This document shows positions 45,498 to 57,087 of a stretch of 64,000 nucleotides of DNA, in pieces. This DNA is from Scalesia atractyloides (lineage: Eukaryota > Streptophyta > Magnoliopsida > Asterales > Asteraceae). A model generated the notes under the pieces. The model saw only the letters and a program-made list of their open reading frames with translations, had not been told where the DNA came from and searched no databases. How positions within the stretch are numbered: the first letter of the stretch is position 1; each line of letters starts with the position of its first letter. The DNA lies in contig CAMTDV010000017.1 of assembly GCA_947069175.1 (NCBI GenBank), forward strand, positions 54,321,137 to 54,385,136. The letters run 5' to 3'. Both the position numbers and the translations under genes were made by a program.

Positions 45498-46900
45498 TTA
45501 ATTAGAGGAAACTTGTGAGAATAGATGAGGATATTTCGCCTTCATTTGGTCCTCTCGTTCCCAAGTAAACTCTGGGCCACGTTTGGACTCCCAGCGAACT
45601 TTAACAATCGGTATACGTCTGCGCTTGAGCTTTTTGACTTCACGGTCCAATATTTCCACAGGTTTCTCAACAAAATGCAACGTGTCATCAACACGAATTT
45701 CATCAAGAGGAATGTGGAGGCTTTCATCAGCTAAAAACTTTTTCAAATTGGACAAGTGGAATGTTGGATGAACATTTCCAAGTTCAGGAAGTAGCTCAAG
45801 TTTGTAGGCCACCTTTCCGATTTTCTCAATGATCTTGAATGGTCCAACATATCTAGGTGCAAGTTTTCCTTTCTTCCCAAATCTAACCACGCCTTTCCAA
45901 GGGGATACCTTGAGTAGGACATGATCACCAACTTGGAATTCCAAGGGCTTGCGTCGTTTGTCCGCGTAACTCTTTGACGGCTTCTAGCTGTCAAGAGATT
46001 ATCGTGAATTGTTTTGACTTTGTCTGTTGTGTCTTGAATGAGTTCAGGTCCAGTGAATTGAGATTCACCGATTTCATTCCAACAGATAGGTGAACGACAT
46101 TTTCGACCATAAAGAGCTTCGAAAGGATCAGTGTTAATGTTGGTGTGATAACTGTTGTTTTAGGAGAATTCGATCAAAGGTAGATGCGAATCCCAACTAC
46201 CACCAAAGTCGATCATAGAAGCTCTAAGCATATCCTCCGGTATCTGGATTGTCCTTTCGGACTGTCCATCCATTTGAGGATGATAAGCAGTGCTCAAGTT
46301 AAGTTTCGTTCCCATGGCAGTTTGCATGGCCCTCCAAAAATAAGATGAGAATCGAGCATCACGATCAGATATGATGTCCAAAGGAACACCATGACGAGAT
46401 ATAATTTCATCCACGTAGATCTTAGCAAGTTTGTCAGCAGGGAAATCTTCTCGGGTTGCAATAAAGTGTGCTGACTTGGTTAGACGATCAACGATTACCC
46501 AGATGGCATCATGACCTCTAGAGGTACGTGGTAATTTGGTAATGAGATCCATTGCAATGCTTTCCCATTTCAAAATCGAAATTTCTGGTTGTTCAAGCAA
46601 ACCAGAGGGACATTGATGCTCTGCCTCAACTTTGTGACAAGTAAAACATTTAGATACGTACAAGGCAATGGCTTTCTTCATACCCGGCCACCAATACTGA
46701 GTACGAAGATCCTTATACATTTTGTCTGCACCTGGATGAATTGAATAACGACACTTATGAGCTTCATCCATTATCAAGGTGCGGAGATTATCTTGACTCG
46801 GAACCCACAAACGGCTCAGATAATATAACAACCCATTGTCTTTCGTTTCAAGTTGAAGCTCAAGATGATGTGGTAATTCATCACCCATCATGCCTTGTGT
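45498..46900 (-). pseudogene. G4 integrase with chromodomain (broken)
   Basis: The zinc and core regions are continuous from 47383 to 46160: CHPGKANVVADALSRK and YWWPGMKKAIALYVSKCFTCH, then the core with IAMDLITKLP, ISDRDARF and DGQSERTIQ, so all three catalytic acids are present. A stop near 46158 and a frameshift near 45975 separate the C-terminus. The chromodomain tail reads VRWESKRGPEFTWEREDQMK (45498-45700). Confidence 0.88.
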
Positions 46901-48292
46901 AACACAAGTTCGTTGAGCTTGGAAGGTACGGTTTTGAATATCAGGTCGAACTTGAACATAATGTAGCTTGACTCGTTCTTTACGACTAAGAGCATCGGCT
47001 ACGACATTCGCCTTACCAGGATGGCAGCGAATCTCAAAGTTGTAGTCGTTCAGGAGTTCGACCCATCGTCGTTGTCTCATGTTTAGTTCTTTCTGATTGA
47101 AAATATGCTGGAGACTTTTATGGTCGGTGAAAACCACACATTTTGTACCGTATAGATAATGTCTCCAAATTTTCAGGGCGAAAACAACAGCGCCCAACTC
47201 AAGATCATGAGTGGTGTAGTTCTTTTCGTGAATCTTTAACTGTCTTGATGCATAGGCTATAACTTTGTTCCTTAGCACGAGAACGCAGCCAAGGCCTAAG
47301 TTCGATGCATCACAGTATACGACAAAGTCATCGTTACCTTCAGGTAAGGATAAAATAGGAGCATTACAAAGCTTCTGTTTCATGGTCTGAAAAGCTTCTT
47401 CTTATTTAGGTCCCCACTCAACAGGTTTATTCTTTTGAGTTAAAACAGTGAGGGGAACCGCAATCTTTGAGAAGTTTGCGATAAAGCGACGGTAGTAACC
47501 CGCGAGACCAAGAAATGAACGAACTTCGGTAGGAGTAGTAGGTGTATCCCATTCCTTAATCGCACTGATTTTGGCGGGATCTACATGAATACCTTGTTCG
47601 TTGACAATATATCCCAAGAATTGAACTTCCTTAATCTAAAATTCATACTTGGAGAACTTTGCATAGAGTTGTTCTTTCGTTAGGAGTTCCATTGTTAAAC
47701 GGAGATGTTGCTCGTGATCGGCTCGAGACTTTGAGTTAATCAAAATGTCATCAATGAAAACAATGATGAACTTGTCCAAATAAGGCTTACAAACCCTATT
47801 CATTAAGTCCATAAAAACAGCAGGAGCATTCGTCAGACCAAAAGGCATAACAGTGAACTCATAATGACCGTATCGTGTGCGAAAAGCAGTTTTAGGAATA
47901 TCTTCTTCGAGAACACGAAGCTGATGAAACCCAGAACGTAGATCAATCTTTGAGAAGCAAGTAGCACCTTGTAGCTGGTCAAAGAGATGATCAATACGAG
48001 GTAGGGGATATCGATTTTTGATTGTGAGTTTGTTGAGTTCACTGTAATCGATACACACACGGAATGATCCATCTTTCTTTTTCACAAATAGGTCTGGAGC
48101 GCCCCAAGGTGAAAAGCTTGGACGAATGAATCCTTTGTCAGACAACTCCTGAAGCTGTTTAGATAACTCTTGCATCTCAGACGGTGCAAGACGGTATGGG
48201 GATTTGGCTATAGGGTTGGCACCAGGTACAAGATCTATACTAAACTCGACTTGTCGTGCTGGGGGTAAACCAGGTAGCTCGTCCGGAAACAC
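46901..48292 (-). pseudogene. G4 reverse transcriptase and RNase H (nearly continuous)
   Basis: The blocks are VEFSIDLVPGANPIAKSPYRL, CIDYSELNKLTIKNRYPLPR, FSKIDLRSGFHQL, MPFGLTNAPAVF and IVFIDDILINS, then YIVNEQGIHVDPAKI, RSFLGLAGYYRRFI and VVYCDASNLGLGC. One frame holds from 48292 to 46160 with only in-frame stops near 47635 and 47400. Confidence 0.9.
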
Positions 48293-48960
48293 CTCAGGAT
48301 AATCCTGAACAACGGGAACATCTTGAATAGTGTTGCCTTTGCCTTTTTCCTCTACGGTATGTGCCTAGAAAGCAACATAGTTCTTTCGTAGGTATTTATG
48401 GGCTTGGGTGCATGTCATGAGTTTAAGGCTACTAACGTGCTTTTCTCCTCGAACCTCTAGGATTTCGCCAGACGGGAGAGGTATACGAACAATCTTATCA
48501 AAGCACCTTAGCATGATGTTTAGATAATCAGTCCATCCCTACTATGACATCAAAGCTCCCAAGTTGCATTGGCGTGAGGTCAATGGCAAAAAGCTGGTTG
48601 TTAAGGTTCAATTGGCAATCACGGATGACAGAATCAAGAACAAGGGGTTCACCACTAGTTATTTCGACTGTCAAGGGCTTTCCTAGTTTGGTTCTAGGCA
48701 TGGAAAGCAAAGGTTCAAAAGCTAGGGATACAAAACTCGTGTCGGCACCCGAATTGAAAAGAATTGAAGCAGGATGGTTGTTAACAAAGAATATACCGTT
48801 GACTACTTTAGTGTCAGCCCGAGCCTCATTAGCATTGATGTTAAATGCTCGTCCACGAGCCGGGTTTGCATTTGCCAACTTCGGGAAGTTATTTCTGTAA
48901 TGGGTAAGATCCCCACAATTGTAGCAAGACCTAGGTGGATAGTGAGGTCGTGCAAGCTGC
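48293..48960 (-). pseudogene. G4 gag C-terminus and protease (broken)
   Basis: The second knuckle reads CYNCGDLTHYRNNF, with the last Cys changed to Phe. The protease active site reads LFNSGADTSF, so the catalytic Asp is Asn. A stop after VIVGMD (near 48526) and shifts near 48510 follow. G5 is inserted just upstream of this knuckle, and gag resumes at 59673. Confidence 0.82.
48956..48960. repeat. Target-site duplication of G5 (GCTGC), left copy
   Basis: GCTGC at 48956-48960 and ACTGC at 59668-59672, with one mismatch. Removing G5 restores collinearity of gag with G1. Confidence 0.8.
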
Positions 48961-50070
48961 TGTCACACCCCGACCCGCAGCGAATAAGAGTCGGGGCATA
49001 ATTGGGTTATCACCAAAGCTCATGATGTTTACTAATATGTTTCATATTTATTAAATTCAAATTACATCTCAAATGTTCAAGTCAAATTCATACAAATACA
49101 GGAAAGGAAAATTAAATAAACAATCCAAAATCTAAACTGTTTTATTCTTCTAGGCCGTCCTATATGTTTCTTGCTTCAACTGGATCACCTGTATCATGTG
49201 TACAAATGGGGGTTTTTGGTCAACAAAAGTTGGCGAGTGAACCTTGTTAGAAAACATTTATTATTGATTTCTTGTTATATTTAACATGGAAAAATTGTGC
49301 AATAATCATATGTGAGCAAATGTAAATAAACATAAAATAACAAATAACAAACCACCTTGCATGAGCAAATGACATGAATGATAATGTATATGTTGGCAAC
49401 GTCACGTTCCGCTCATAGGTAATGGGGAACGGACGGCCTATGATGATGTATGTGCGATCAAGGCTCAATCCAACGGAGCCGATCGTATGTTGGCAACGCC
49501 TCGTTCACTCTCATAGGTAATGGGGAACGGTTCCGCTCATAGGTAATGGGGAACAGACGGCCTATGATGATGTATGTACTGAAAATGATGAATTTAATCT
49601 AAACATTAACCACACAAACAATTGATACATATTGGATACACATTTGATCATGGATATGATGGTTGCACAAGTGTTTAAATATAATAAATAATAAATGACA
49701 CATGATACACCCCAAAAATGTGATTAAAACGGGGAATTTGTAGAGATTCACTCACATTGGGTGCGTTCGTTTGATAATGTTGAATGCGCACGAGTTTAGA
49801 GGGTTGATCGACGAGGAATAACTAACGTAAATAATAACAAAAAGGTACAGTAAATAAGTGGATTTTATTAACAATTTTAATAGGATTTTTAGATATATTT
49901 TTTTGAGTTTAAGGTCATTTTCTAACTTTAAAAATATTATTTTTAAGTATTTTTAATTGATTTTTAAATTAAATAAATAAAAAAAAATATAAAAAAATTG
50001 TTGACTTTTTGGGTTGACCGTTGACCATTGACTTTGACTGTTGACCAGTTCAGACCTTGTATATGTATAC

Positions 50071-50485
50071 GCTGGGTGAGGCTCGAACTCATGACCTCCC
50101 GTACGCGTGCACGCAGCTCTACCAACTGAGCTACGTGTCTAACCCGAAATATTTCTGTTTTTAATTATATTTATATACTATTTAATTTATTCAGAATTCA
50201 TTTATTTTAAAAAAGATTTTAATTATGTCGAACCGGTGTGCATGATGAGTTTCGAACCCGTGACCTGTGGTTTAACTTTGCACACAGTCCACCGCTGGAC
50301 TGTGTGTCTAACCTGGTTAAAATACTTGTTTTTATTTCTCTTATATACTAACTGAAAGGTTCCGTATTTGGGTTTTATAAAAAGGTTTGAATATTGTGAC
50401 GAATCGGAACAAGGACAGACTCGAACTCGGTATCTCTATGTTTTAAATGCACACAGTCCACCGCTGGACTGTGTGTCTAACCCGA
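50071..50485 (-). repeat. Three tRNA-like modules in the G5 LTR
   Basis: On the minus strand, modules at 50071-50144, 50236-50316 and 50409-50484 each start with GGTTAGACAC and have a TTCGA-containing arm near their 3' end. The first has a perfect A-box and D-arm (TAGCTCAGTTGGTAGAGC), 23 nt to a T-arm-like ATGAG-TTCGAGC-CTCAC, the spacing of a real tRNA. No acceptor stem pairs. They are derived from tRNA sequence or mimic it, and are not functional tRNA genes. Confidence 0.65.
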
Positions 50486-51310
50486 GATATAACCCGATTT
50501 ATATTAATTATATAGACAACCTAAACTTCATCTTCGTCGTTAAAACAACACAGACAACGATTATTCTACTGTTCTTGTTTAATTCGATTGACGGACATAT
50601 AAATCATTGAAATGTAACGGATAGAGAAGGATTTGGAAATGAATGTACCGGAAAGATGATTTTTCTCAGAACTCCGGCAAAGTAGTCGACTCCGTTTTAT
50701 GAATTCCGTCTGAGCGGTCCAATTAACAGTTTTGATTAACTAATTGTGAAATTAAATGACTAATCAAGAGTTATCAGAGAGTTTAGATGTTCATACCGAT
50801 TCACAGCGTGATTTCGGAATTTTCAGAAATTTTCCGGCGAGAGCTGAATATTCGACAACGTCGTCTGGGACCGATTCTGATTGAAGGATTTGAGTTAGTA
50901 AAAGTCTAACAATGGATAGAAGATGAAAGAATTGAGAAATTTACCGATTCGATGAATGTCACGGTTTTCCGGCGAAAGTCCGGCGATTTCAGAAAGCGTT
51001 TCCGACGAACAGAAAAAAGAGCGAAAGTGAAATTGGAGGTTCTGTGAGTGTTTTTGAGTTGTGAGATGATGATATTGTTAGTGAAAATCAGGAAGTAATT
51101 CATTTCGGTTTTCAACTCCATAAATCATATGAATCGAAGGAATTGAAGGCTGAATTGATTAAAAACGTGGGTATATCGGTTATAAGCAGTAATAGCGAAT
51201 ACTCAACAGTCTGGACAGTTGAAAGCCGATGAGCGGTTTCAGTTTTGGCGCAAACAGATGATTCACGGGTGAACTTAAAGTTTTATTTGTTTCCTTGATT
51301 ACACAAAACA

Positions 51311-51390
51311 GCAAGTGGCGGAGTGGTTAAGTGTGTGATGTTTGAGTCTTCCGGCTGACCCGGGTTCGAAACCCGGCAGCCCCTTTTCCT
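51311..51390 (+). repeat. Fourth tRNA-like module with T-run, antisense in the G5 LTR
   Basis: The A-box-like TGGCGGAGTGGTT lies at 51316-51328 and the B-box GGGTTCGAAACCC at 51362-51374, within a perfect T-arm (CCGGG/CCCGG). TTTT follows at 51384-51387. It lacks a pairing acceptor stem. It could act as an internal Pol III promoter transcribing antisense to the element. That is inference. Confidence 0.55.
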
Positions 51391-51567
51391 TTTTATTTAA
51401 TTTATTTTTACTCTTTAATAATTATAGTTTTTAAATTCTAAAATGTTTATTAATTATCTATTGTTTAAAATTAAAATTAACCATAAATACGCAACAAAAT
51501 TTTATAACTTGATATTCGATTAACAAATGAAGCGGGTTTGGAAACCCGTTTTTCGACGGATGTTACA

Positions 51568-51601
51568 GTATCCCCTACTTTTAGAAATTTCGTCCCGAAA
51601 T
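51568..51601 (-). other. G5 polypurine tract and AAATTTCG inverted repeat
   Basis: The minus strand reads AAAAGTAGGGGATAC before the LTR, with AAATTTCG-GGA-CGAAATTT beside it. Confidence 0.85.
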
Positions 51602-52785
51602 TTAAGTAGTAGTGGTAACAGGAAAAAGATGCGGGTATTTTTCGCGCATTGAGTCTTCACGTTCCCAAGTAAACTCAGGTCCTCGTTTCGACTCCCAGCG
51701 TACCCTAACAATTGGAATACGACTCCGTCTTAAACGTTTTTCTCCGAAGTCCATGATCTCAACTGGTCTTTCAATGAAGTGCATAGATTCATCGATCTGA
51801 ATATCTTCTAGGGGAATATGGAGGTTTTCATCGGCGAGGCACTTCTTCAAGTTTGATACGTGGAATGTGGGGTGAATTCTGTTGAGTTCTTCTGGTAGGT
51901 CAAGCTTGTATGCTACAGGTCCTACTCTTTCGAGTATCTTGAAAGGTCCTACGTAGCGTGGTGCTAACTTGCCCTTCTGTCCAAAACGAACTACTCCCTT
52001 CCACGGTGATACTTTTAAAAGTACATGATCACCTATGTTAAACTCCAAAGGCTTTCGTCGTTTGTCTGCATAACTCTTTTGACGACTTTGTGCCGCTAGA
52101 AGATAGTTTCGAATTTGATGGATCTTGTCTGTGGTTTCTTGAATCAATTCTGGACCGGTGATTTGAGCTTCCCCAATTTCGTGCCAACATACTGGAGATC
52201 GGCACTTTCGACCATATAAAGCTTCGAAAGGTGCCATGCTGATACTTGAATGATAGCTGTTGTTGTACGAAAATTCAACTAATGGTAGATGAGCGTCCCA
52301 ATTTCCTTGAAGTCTATGACACATGCTCTAAGCATATCTTCAAGAGTTTTAATGGTAAGTTCAGATTGTCCATCAGTTTGAGGATGATAAGCGGTACTGA
52401 CGTCTAATCGTGTACCCAAAGCGGCTTGTACGGCTTGCCATGTTCGTGAAGTGAAACGACCATCACGGTCTGAAATAATGCTTAACGGTACACCATGACG
52501 GCTTACGATCTCGCTGATGTAGATACGAGCTAACTTCTCGTTCTTGAAGTCCTTGCGAATCGGAATGAAGTGAGCTGATTTTGTAAGACGATCAATGATT
52601 ACCCATATAGTGTCATACCCACCGGAGGTGCGAGGTAACCCGGTAATGAAGTCCATGGTTATATTTTCCCATTTCCAAACAGGTATTTCAGGTTGGACTA
52701 GAAGTCCTGAGGGTCTTTGATGTTCAGCTTTTACTTTGGAACATGTAAGGCACTTGGAAACAAAAACAGCAATATCCTTTTTCAT
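51602..52785 (-). pseudogene. G5 integrase with chromodomain (one frameshift)
   Basis: The core shows ITMDFITGLPRTSGGYD, IISDRDGRF and DGQSELTIKT, with the catalytic acids present. A frameshift near 52315 splits core from C-terminus. The second part gives NWDAHLPLVEFSYNNSYH, GPFKILERVGPVAYKLDLP and the chromodomain tail VRWESKRGPEFTWERED, ending KYPHLF. The domain is long and otherwise intact. Confidence 0.9.
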
Positions 52786-54366
52786 TCCAGGTCACCAGTA
52801 GGTGTATCGAAGGTCTTGACACATCTTGTCGGCTCCTGGGTGTATAGAGTATCGTGTTTTGTGTGCCTCATTCATAAGGAAATTACAAAGGTTATTGTGA
52901 TCGGGAATCCATATGCGATCTAGATAGTACAGAATACCGTCGGATTTAGTTTCGATTTTAAGTTCAGCTCCACAAGACAGCTCATTGCGTACGTCGTTTT
53001 CTGTTATAGAAACATGTTGGGCTTCTCGGATTTGATCTTTGATGTCGGTTATGATTTGCGAACATAGAAGACGAATGGAGTTCGCATAACCCTTTCGACT
53101 GAGCGCATCGGCCACCACGTTTGCCTTGCCCGGATGATACCGAATTTCACAGTCGTAGTCATTAAGAAGTTCAACCCATCTTCGTTGCCTCATGTTCAAC
53201 TCCTTTTGGTTGAAGATATGTTGAAGACTCTTGTGGTCAGTGTATATTTCACACTTAGTACCATAGAGGTAATGTCTCCATATCTTAAGAGCGAACACAA
53301 CGGCTCCAAGTTCCAGGTCGTGGGTGGTGTAGTTCTTCTCATGAATTTTGAGTTGTCTAGAAGCATAAGATAGCTCTTTTCCTCTTTGCATCAGTACGCA
53401 GCCTAGTCCCTGCCCTGACGCGTCGCAATAAACCACGAAGTCATCACTACCCTCAGGAAGTATGAGGATAGGTGCGTCACAGAGTTTTTGCTTTAGAGTT
53501 TGGAAGGCTTCTTCTTGTTTGGGTCCCCATATAAAGGGTTTTCCTTTATGAGTTAAAGCCGTGAGTGGTACAGCAATACGGGAGAAATTTGCAATGAAAC
53601 GGCGATAATAACCAGCCAAACCAAGAAATGATCTTACTTCGGTAGGTGTACATGGCGCTTGCCATTCCTGTACTGCCTTGATTTTTGAGGGATCAACATG
53701 AATTCCCTTGTCATTGACGACGTGTCCAAGGAATTTCCCTTAACCAGAATTCACATTTCGAAAACTTAGCGTACAACTTTCTGTCCTTAAGAGTGTAAGG
53801 ATGACTCGAAGATGTCGTTCATGATCAGACTTAGACTTTGAGTAGATGAGGATGTCGTCGATGAAGACTATAACAAAACGGTCAAGATAAGGTTTGCAGA
53901 CTCTGTTCATTAGATCCGTGAAGACAGCTGGGGCGTTGGTTAAACCAAATGGCATGACCATGAACTCATAATGACCATAACGAGTTCGGAAGGCGGTCTT
54001 TGGGACGTCTTCTTCATGTACTATGAGTTGATGATAACCAGAACGAAGGTCGATTTTTGAAAAACAGGTGGCGCCTTGAAGTTGGTCCAGAAGATCATCG
54101 ATGCGAGGTAATGGGTAGCGGTTCTTGACTGTTAACTTGTTGAGTTCTCTGTAGTTGATACACATGCGAAACGTTCCATCTTTCTTCTTCACAAAAAGGA
54201 CAGGTGCACCCCAAGGCGATGAGCTAGGACGTATGAATCCTTTGTCAGTCAGCTCTTGCAGTTGACTGGCTAGCTCTTGCATTTCGGATGGGGCTAACCT
54301 ATAAGGAGATTTTGCAACTGGTGTAGCTCCAGGTATAAGATCAATGCGGAATTCGACTTCTCTCAC
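52786..54366 (-). pseudogene. G5 reverse transcriptase and RNase H (nearly intact)
   Basis: The reverse transcriptase blocks are GFIRPSSSPWGAPVLFVKKKD, CINYRELNKL, FSKIDLRSGYHQL, MPFGLTNAPAVF and IVFIDDILIYS. Two compensating shifts lie at about 53798 and 53735. From 53619 come GYYRRFIANF, VVYCDASGQGLGCVLMQRG, KIWRHYLYGTKC and CEIRYHPGKANVVADALSRK. The RNase H to integrase join carries a Trp-to-stop change (TGG to TGA) at about 52789. Confidence 0.9.
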
Positions 54367-54378
54367 GGGAGGAAGTCC

Positions 54379-56268
54379 TTAAATGTCGTCAGGAAAAACT
54401 TGCGGAAAATCTTTTTCTACCGGGATGTCTTCGAGTTTCTTCTCCTTGATTACCTTTTTGACGACATGAGTTAGGAATGCGACATAATTCTTGCGGAGAT
54501 ATTTTCGGGCTTGGAGACAGGACATTAATTTGAGTCCTTTCGAAGGGGTTTCTCCAAAGATTCGTAGAGTCTGACCGTTTGTAAGAGGGATGCGAATGAA
54601 CTTTTCGTGGCATACAACTTCAGCATGATGTTGGCTGAGCCAGTCCATACCAATTATAATGTCGAAACTTCCCAACTTCATAGGTATGTGGTCAACTGGA
54701 AAATCGTGATCGTTTAGGGTGAGAGTACAATTGCGTATAATAGAGTTTAATGAGACCGGTTTTCCGTCAGCAACTTCTACCGTTTAGGATTCCATGAGTA
54801 TATCACGAGTTTGGTTGAGGATGGGTTCAAATTCTAAGGACACAAAACTCTTATCCGCGCCAGTATCAAATAACATGGATGCATAACTACCATTGATGAG
54901 AAACGTACCGTTAACCACATTGTTGTCAGCCCTAGCTTGATTAGCGTTGATGTTGAAAGCTCTTCCTCTTGCAGGTGGAGGAGCTTGATTAGCCTGGTTT
55001 ACTGGATTAGCTTGAGCTTGGGCATGGATGATATTCACCAGGCGTGGACAGGTGTTCCTGAAGTGGTTCGGGTCTCCACAGTTGTAACAAGCCCGCATAG
55101 GTTGCACCATGGGATAGTTGGGTTGGTAGTAGGATTGGGCTACATGTTGGGCAGGTGGTAGGAGTAAAGATTGTTGGGCTTGACCCACTATCTGATGGTG
55201 GGTTTGGGTTGAGGGTTGATGGCGGTTCGTTCGCTGAAGTGCGTGACAGGTTTGAATGGTGTCACCTGCACGGCCACAGCCGGTGCAATGTTGGCAGGGA
55301 TGATCAGGAAAGTGATGGTATTGGCAACGGTTGCATTTTGGGTATGGGCCGGAGTATGGCTTTTTATAAGGTGCAGGTGAAGGGCAACTTGAGTGATGGG
55401 TGCAGCAGGGATAGGGAAATTTGTTTGTGTGACAGCAAAAGTTTCTGGTGTTTCGTTTCCTCTTATTAGCAAACTTTGAGGAGGAGGTGGAATGGTTTGA
55501 AGTTTGGCCCTCAATGGGGGCTTTCTTTTTCTCGTCCTTAAATTTGCCGTTACGAATACGATTCTCGGTAAGCTCGGTAGCTAGTTCCAAAGCAGCTTCA
55601 AGTGTTGCAGGCGAAGTGCTTAGAACTGAGTCTTGAATTTTCGAGGGAAGGCCTCGAATATAGTGTTCAACTAAGCGGTATACTGGGGTGAACAAGTTGG
55701 GGACCATTTGGTTCAACTCTAAAAACCATTTGTTGTAGGAAGTATGATCTCCCTACTTTTGCTTTAACGAGTGAAATTCATCCTCTAACTTTTTGATCTC
55801 GCTTCTTGGACAGAAGCATCTCGTCATGATTTCCCTAAACTCCTCCCACGTTAAGGCCATTGCATCTTCGATTCCTCTCTTACCTTTTTCTGTATTCCAC
55901 CAGGTAAGAGCTACTCCAAATAGTCTCCCGGTTGCGTAACGTACCTTGCGATCCTCGGGACAATCGCAATTGAGGAAGGTGTTTTCCATTTCCTCAAACC
56001 AGTGGAGGAGAGCAGTGACACCTTCGGTCCCTTCAAATTTCAGGGGATCGCAAGACTTGAAGTGTTTGTATGAGCACTTTTTGGAGGGAGGGTTGTCGAC
56101 ATTCTGGTCTTCTTGTTGGGGAGGATTGATGGGATTTGTAGCGAGAGCTTGTTGGACTTGAATTACAATGTCAAGAAGCACTGCGGCCATTTGTTTTGCG
56201 ATTTGGATGGCCAAGCGTTCGTTTGATCTTCCTGACCTTCTACCCCCACGTTGTTGCCTAGCCGACAT
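54379..56268 (-). pseudogene. G5 gag and protease (in-frame stops only)
   Basis: The ATG at 56268 starts MSARQQRGGRRSGRSNERLA. The frame is kept to 54379, with stops only near 55751, 54784 and 54379. It shows the capsid block (ALTWWNTEKG, EEFREIMTRCFCPRSE), knuckles CQHCTGCGRAGDTIQTC and CYNCGDPNHFRNTC (intact), the protease site MLFDTGADKSF and KLGSFDIIIGMDWLSQHHAE. An Ala-rich, Gln/Pro-rich linker separates the knuckles. Confidence 0.9.
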
Positions 56269-57072
56269 CTACAGGAACATACATAAGAATACTGTGAGTA
56301 TAAGGAGTCTTTTTAGGTGTCATGTGTCGTTTTTAAAAAAATAACATAAACATCAATAATGCACTACATCCATAGGATGTCTTGGGTTTGCTCATGTTTG
56401 GGCCTCCAATGTCCCCCATACCATTACCTGTATAGTCATGTGGGCCCCCATGACTATTGGCTTAGTAGGATTCACATTGGAATTGGCGGTTTAACACTCG
56501 CATCACCCGAATGAAAACCATGAAATATGTTTGCGAGATGTATGGTCGGAGGGTGTCCAGGTGTAGACACAATGACAACTCAAAGTGGGGTTAGCTCACA
56601 CGACGTTTGGTATAGCATGCTTTGGCCTAATAGGTCCTTCGTACTCTCATCGTTAGTCCCCAGGTAGGCAAACTGGTCCTTTATTTTGCATTTATACGAA
56701 TGCCAAGCCTAGACAGGACGTTCCGACTACCGGTACTTGTACCCTTCCAGTTACTACATGCCCGTCATGAGAACTCACTTTGATGTGATTTGAAAAAGAA
56801 AAAAAAATACAAAAATCGTTGCAAAAATCATGGAAATTGTGTGGTGTGTGCTCTCATGGATATGATATGTTATGAGGATATGATTCATGATGAGCATTGT
56901 ATAGTAATATGTACTTATGAACATGCTTGCATAACATTGAATGTAACAATAAACATAAAGCATATAAACATCATGAATTTTGCATGTAACACACAAACAA
57001 TTTAAAAATTCTAATCAACTATAGTATAGGCTCTAAGGGTCTAATAACCTATCCTATATCCCTATAGTCATG
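56269..57072 (-). other. G5 leader
   Basis: Non-coding. Positions 56600-56775 resemble the conserved leader block (CCCAGGTAGGCAAACTGGTC, GCCTAGACAGGA and TACCCTTCCAG) but are diverged. The remainder is unrecognised. Confidence 0.6.
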
Positions 57073-57084
57073 GCTCTGATACCA
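57073..57084 (-). other. G5 primer binding site (initiator tRNA-Met)
   Basis: TGGTATCAGAGC on the minus strand, three bases inside the 5' LTR. Confidence 0.9.
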
Positions 57085-57087
57085 ATC

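Larger units (their letters stand above)
48961..51567 (-). repeat. G5 3' LTR
   Basis: 2,607 bp. It contains GCTCATAGGTAATGGGGAACG repeats at 49410-49565 and four tRNA-like modules. Relative to the other copy it has about 30-50 extra bp near 49483. It is very A/T-rich at 49860-50060. No genes are seen. Confidence 0.93.

Noticed and set aside
50071..51390. Functional tRNA genes
   Set aside because: The arms are partly tRNA-like but acceptor stems do not pair and anticodon stems are poor. They are kept only as tRNA-like modules.
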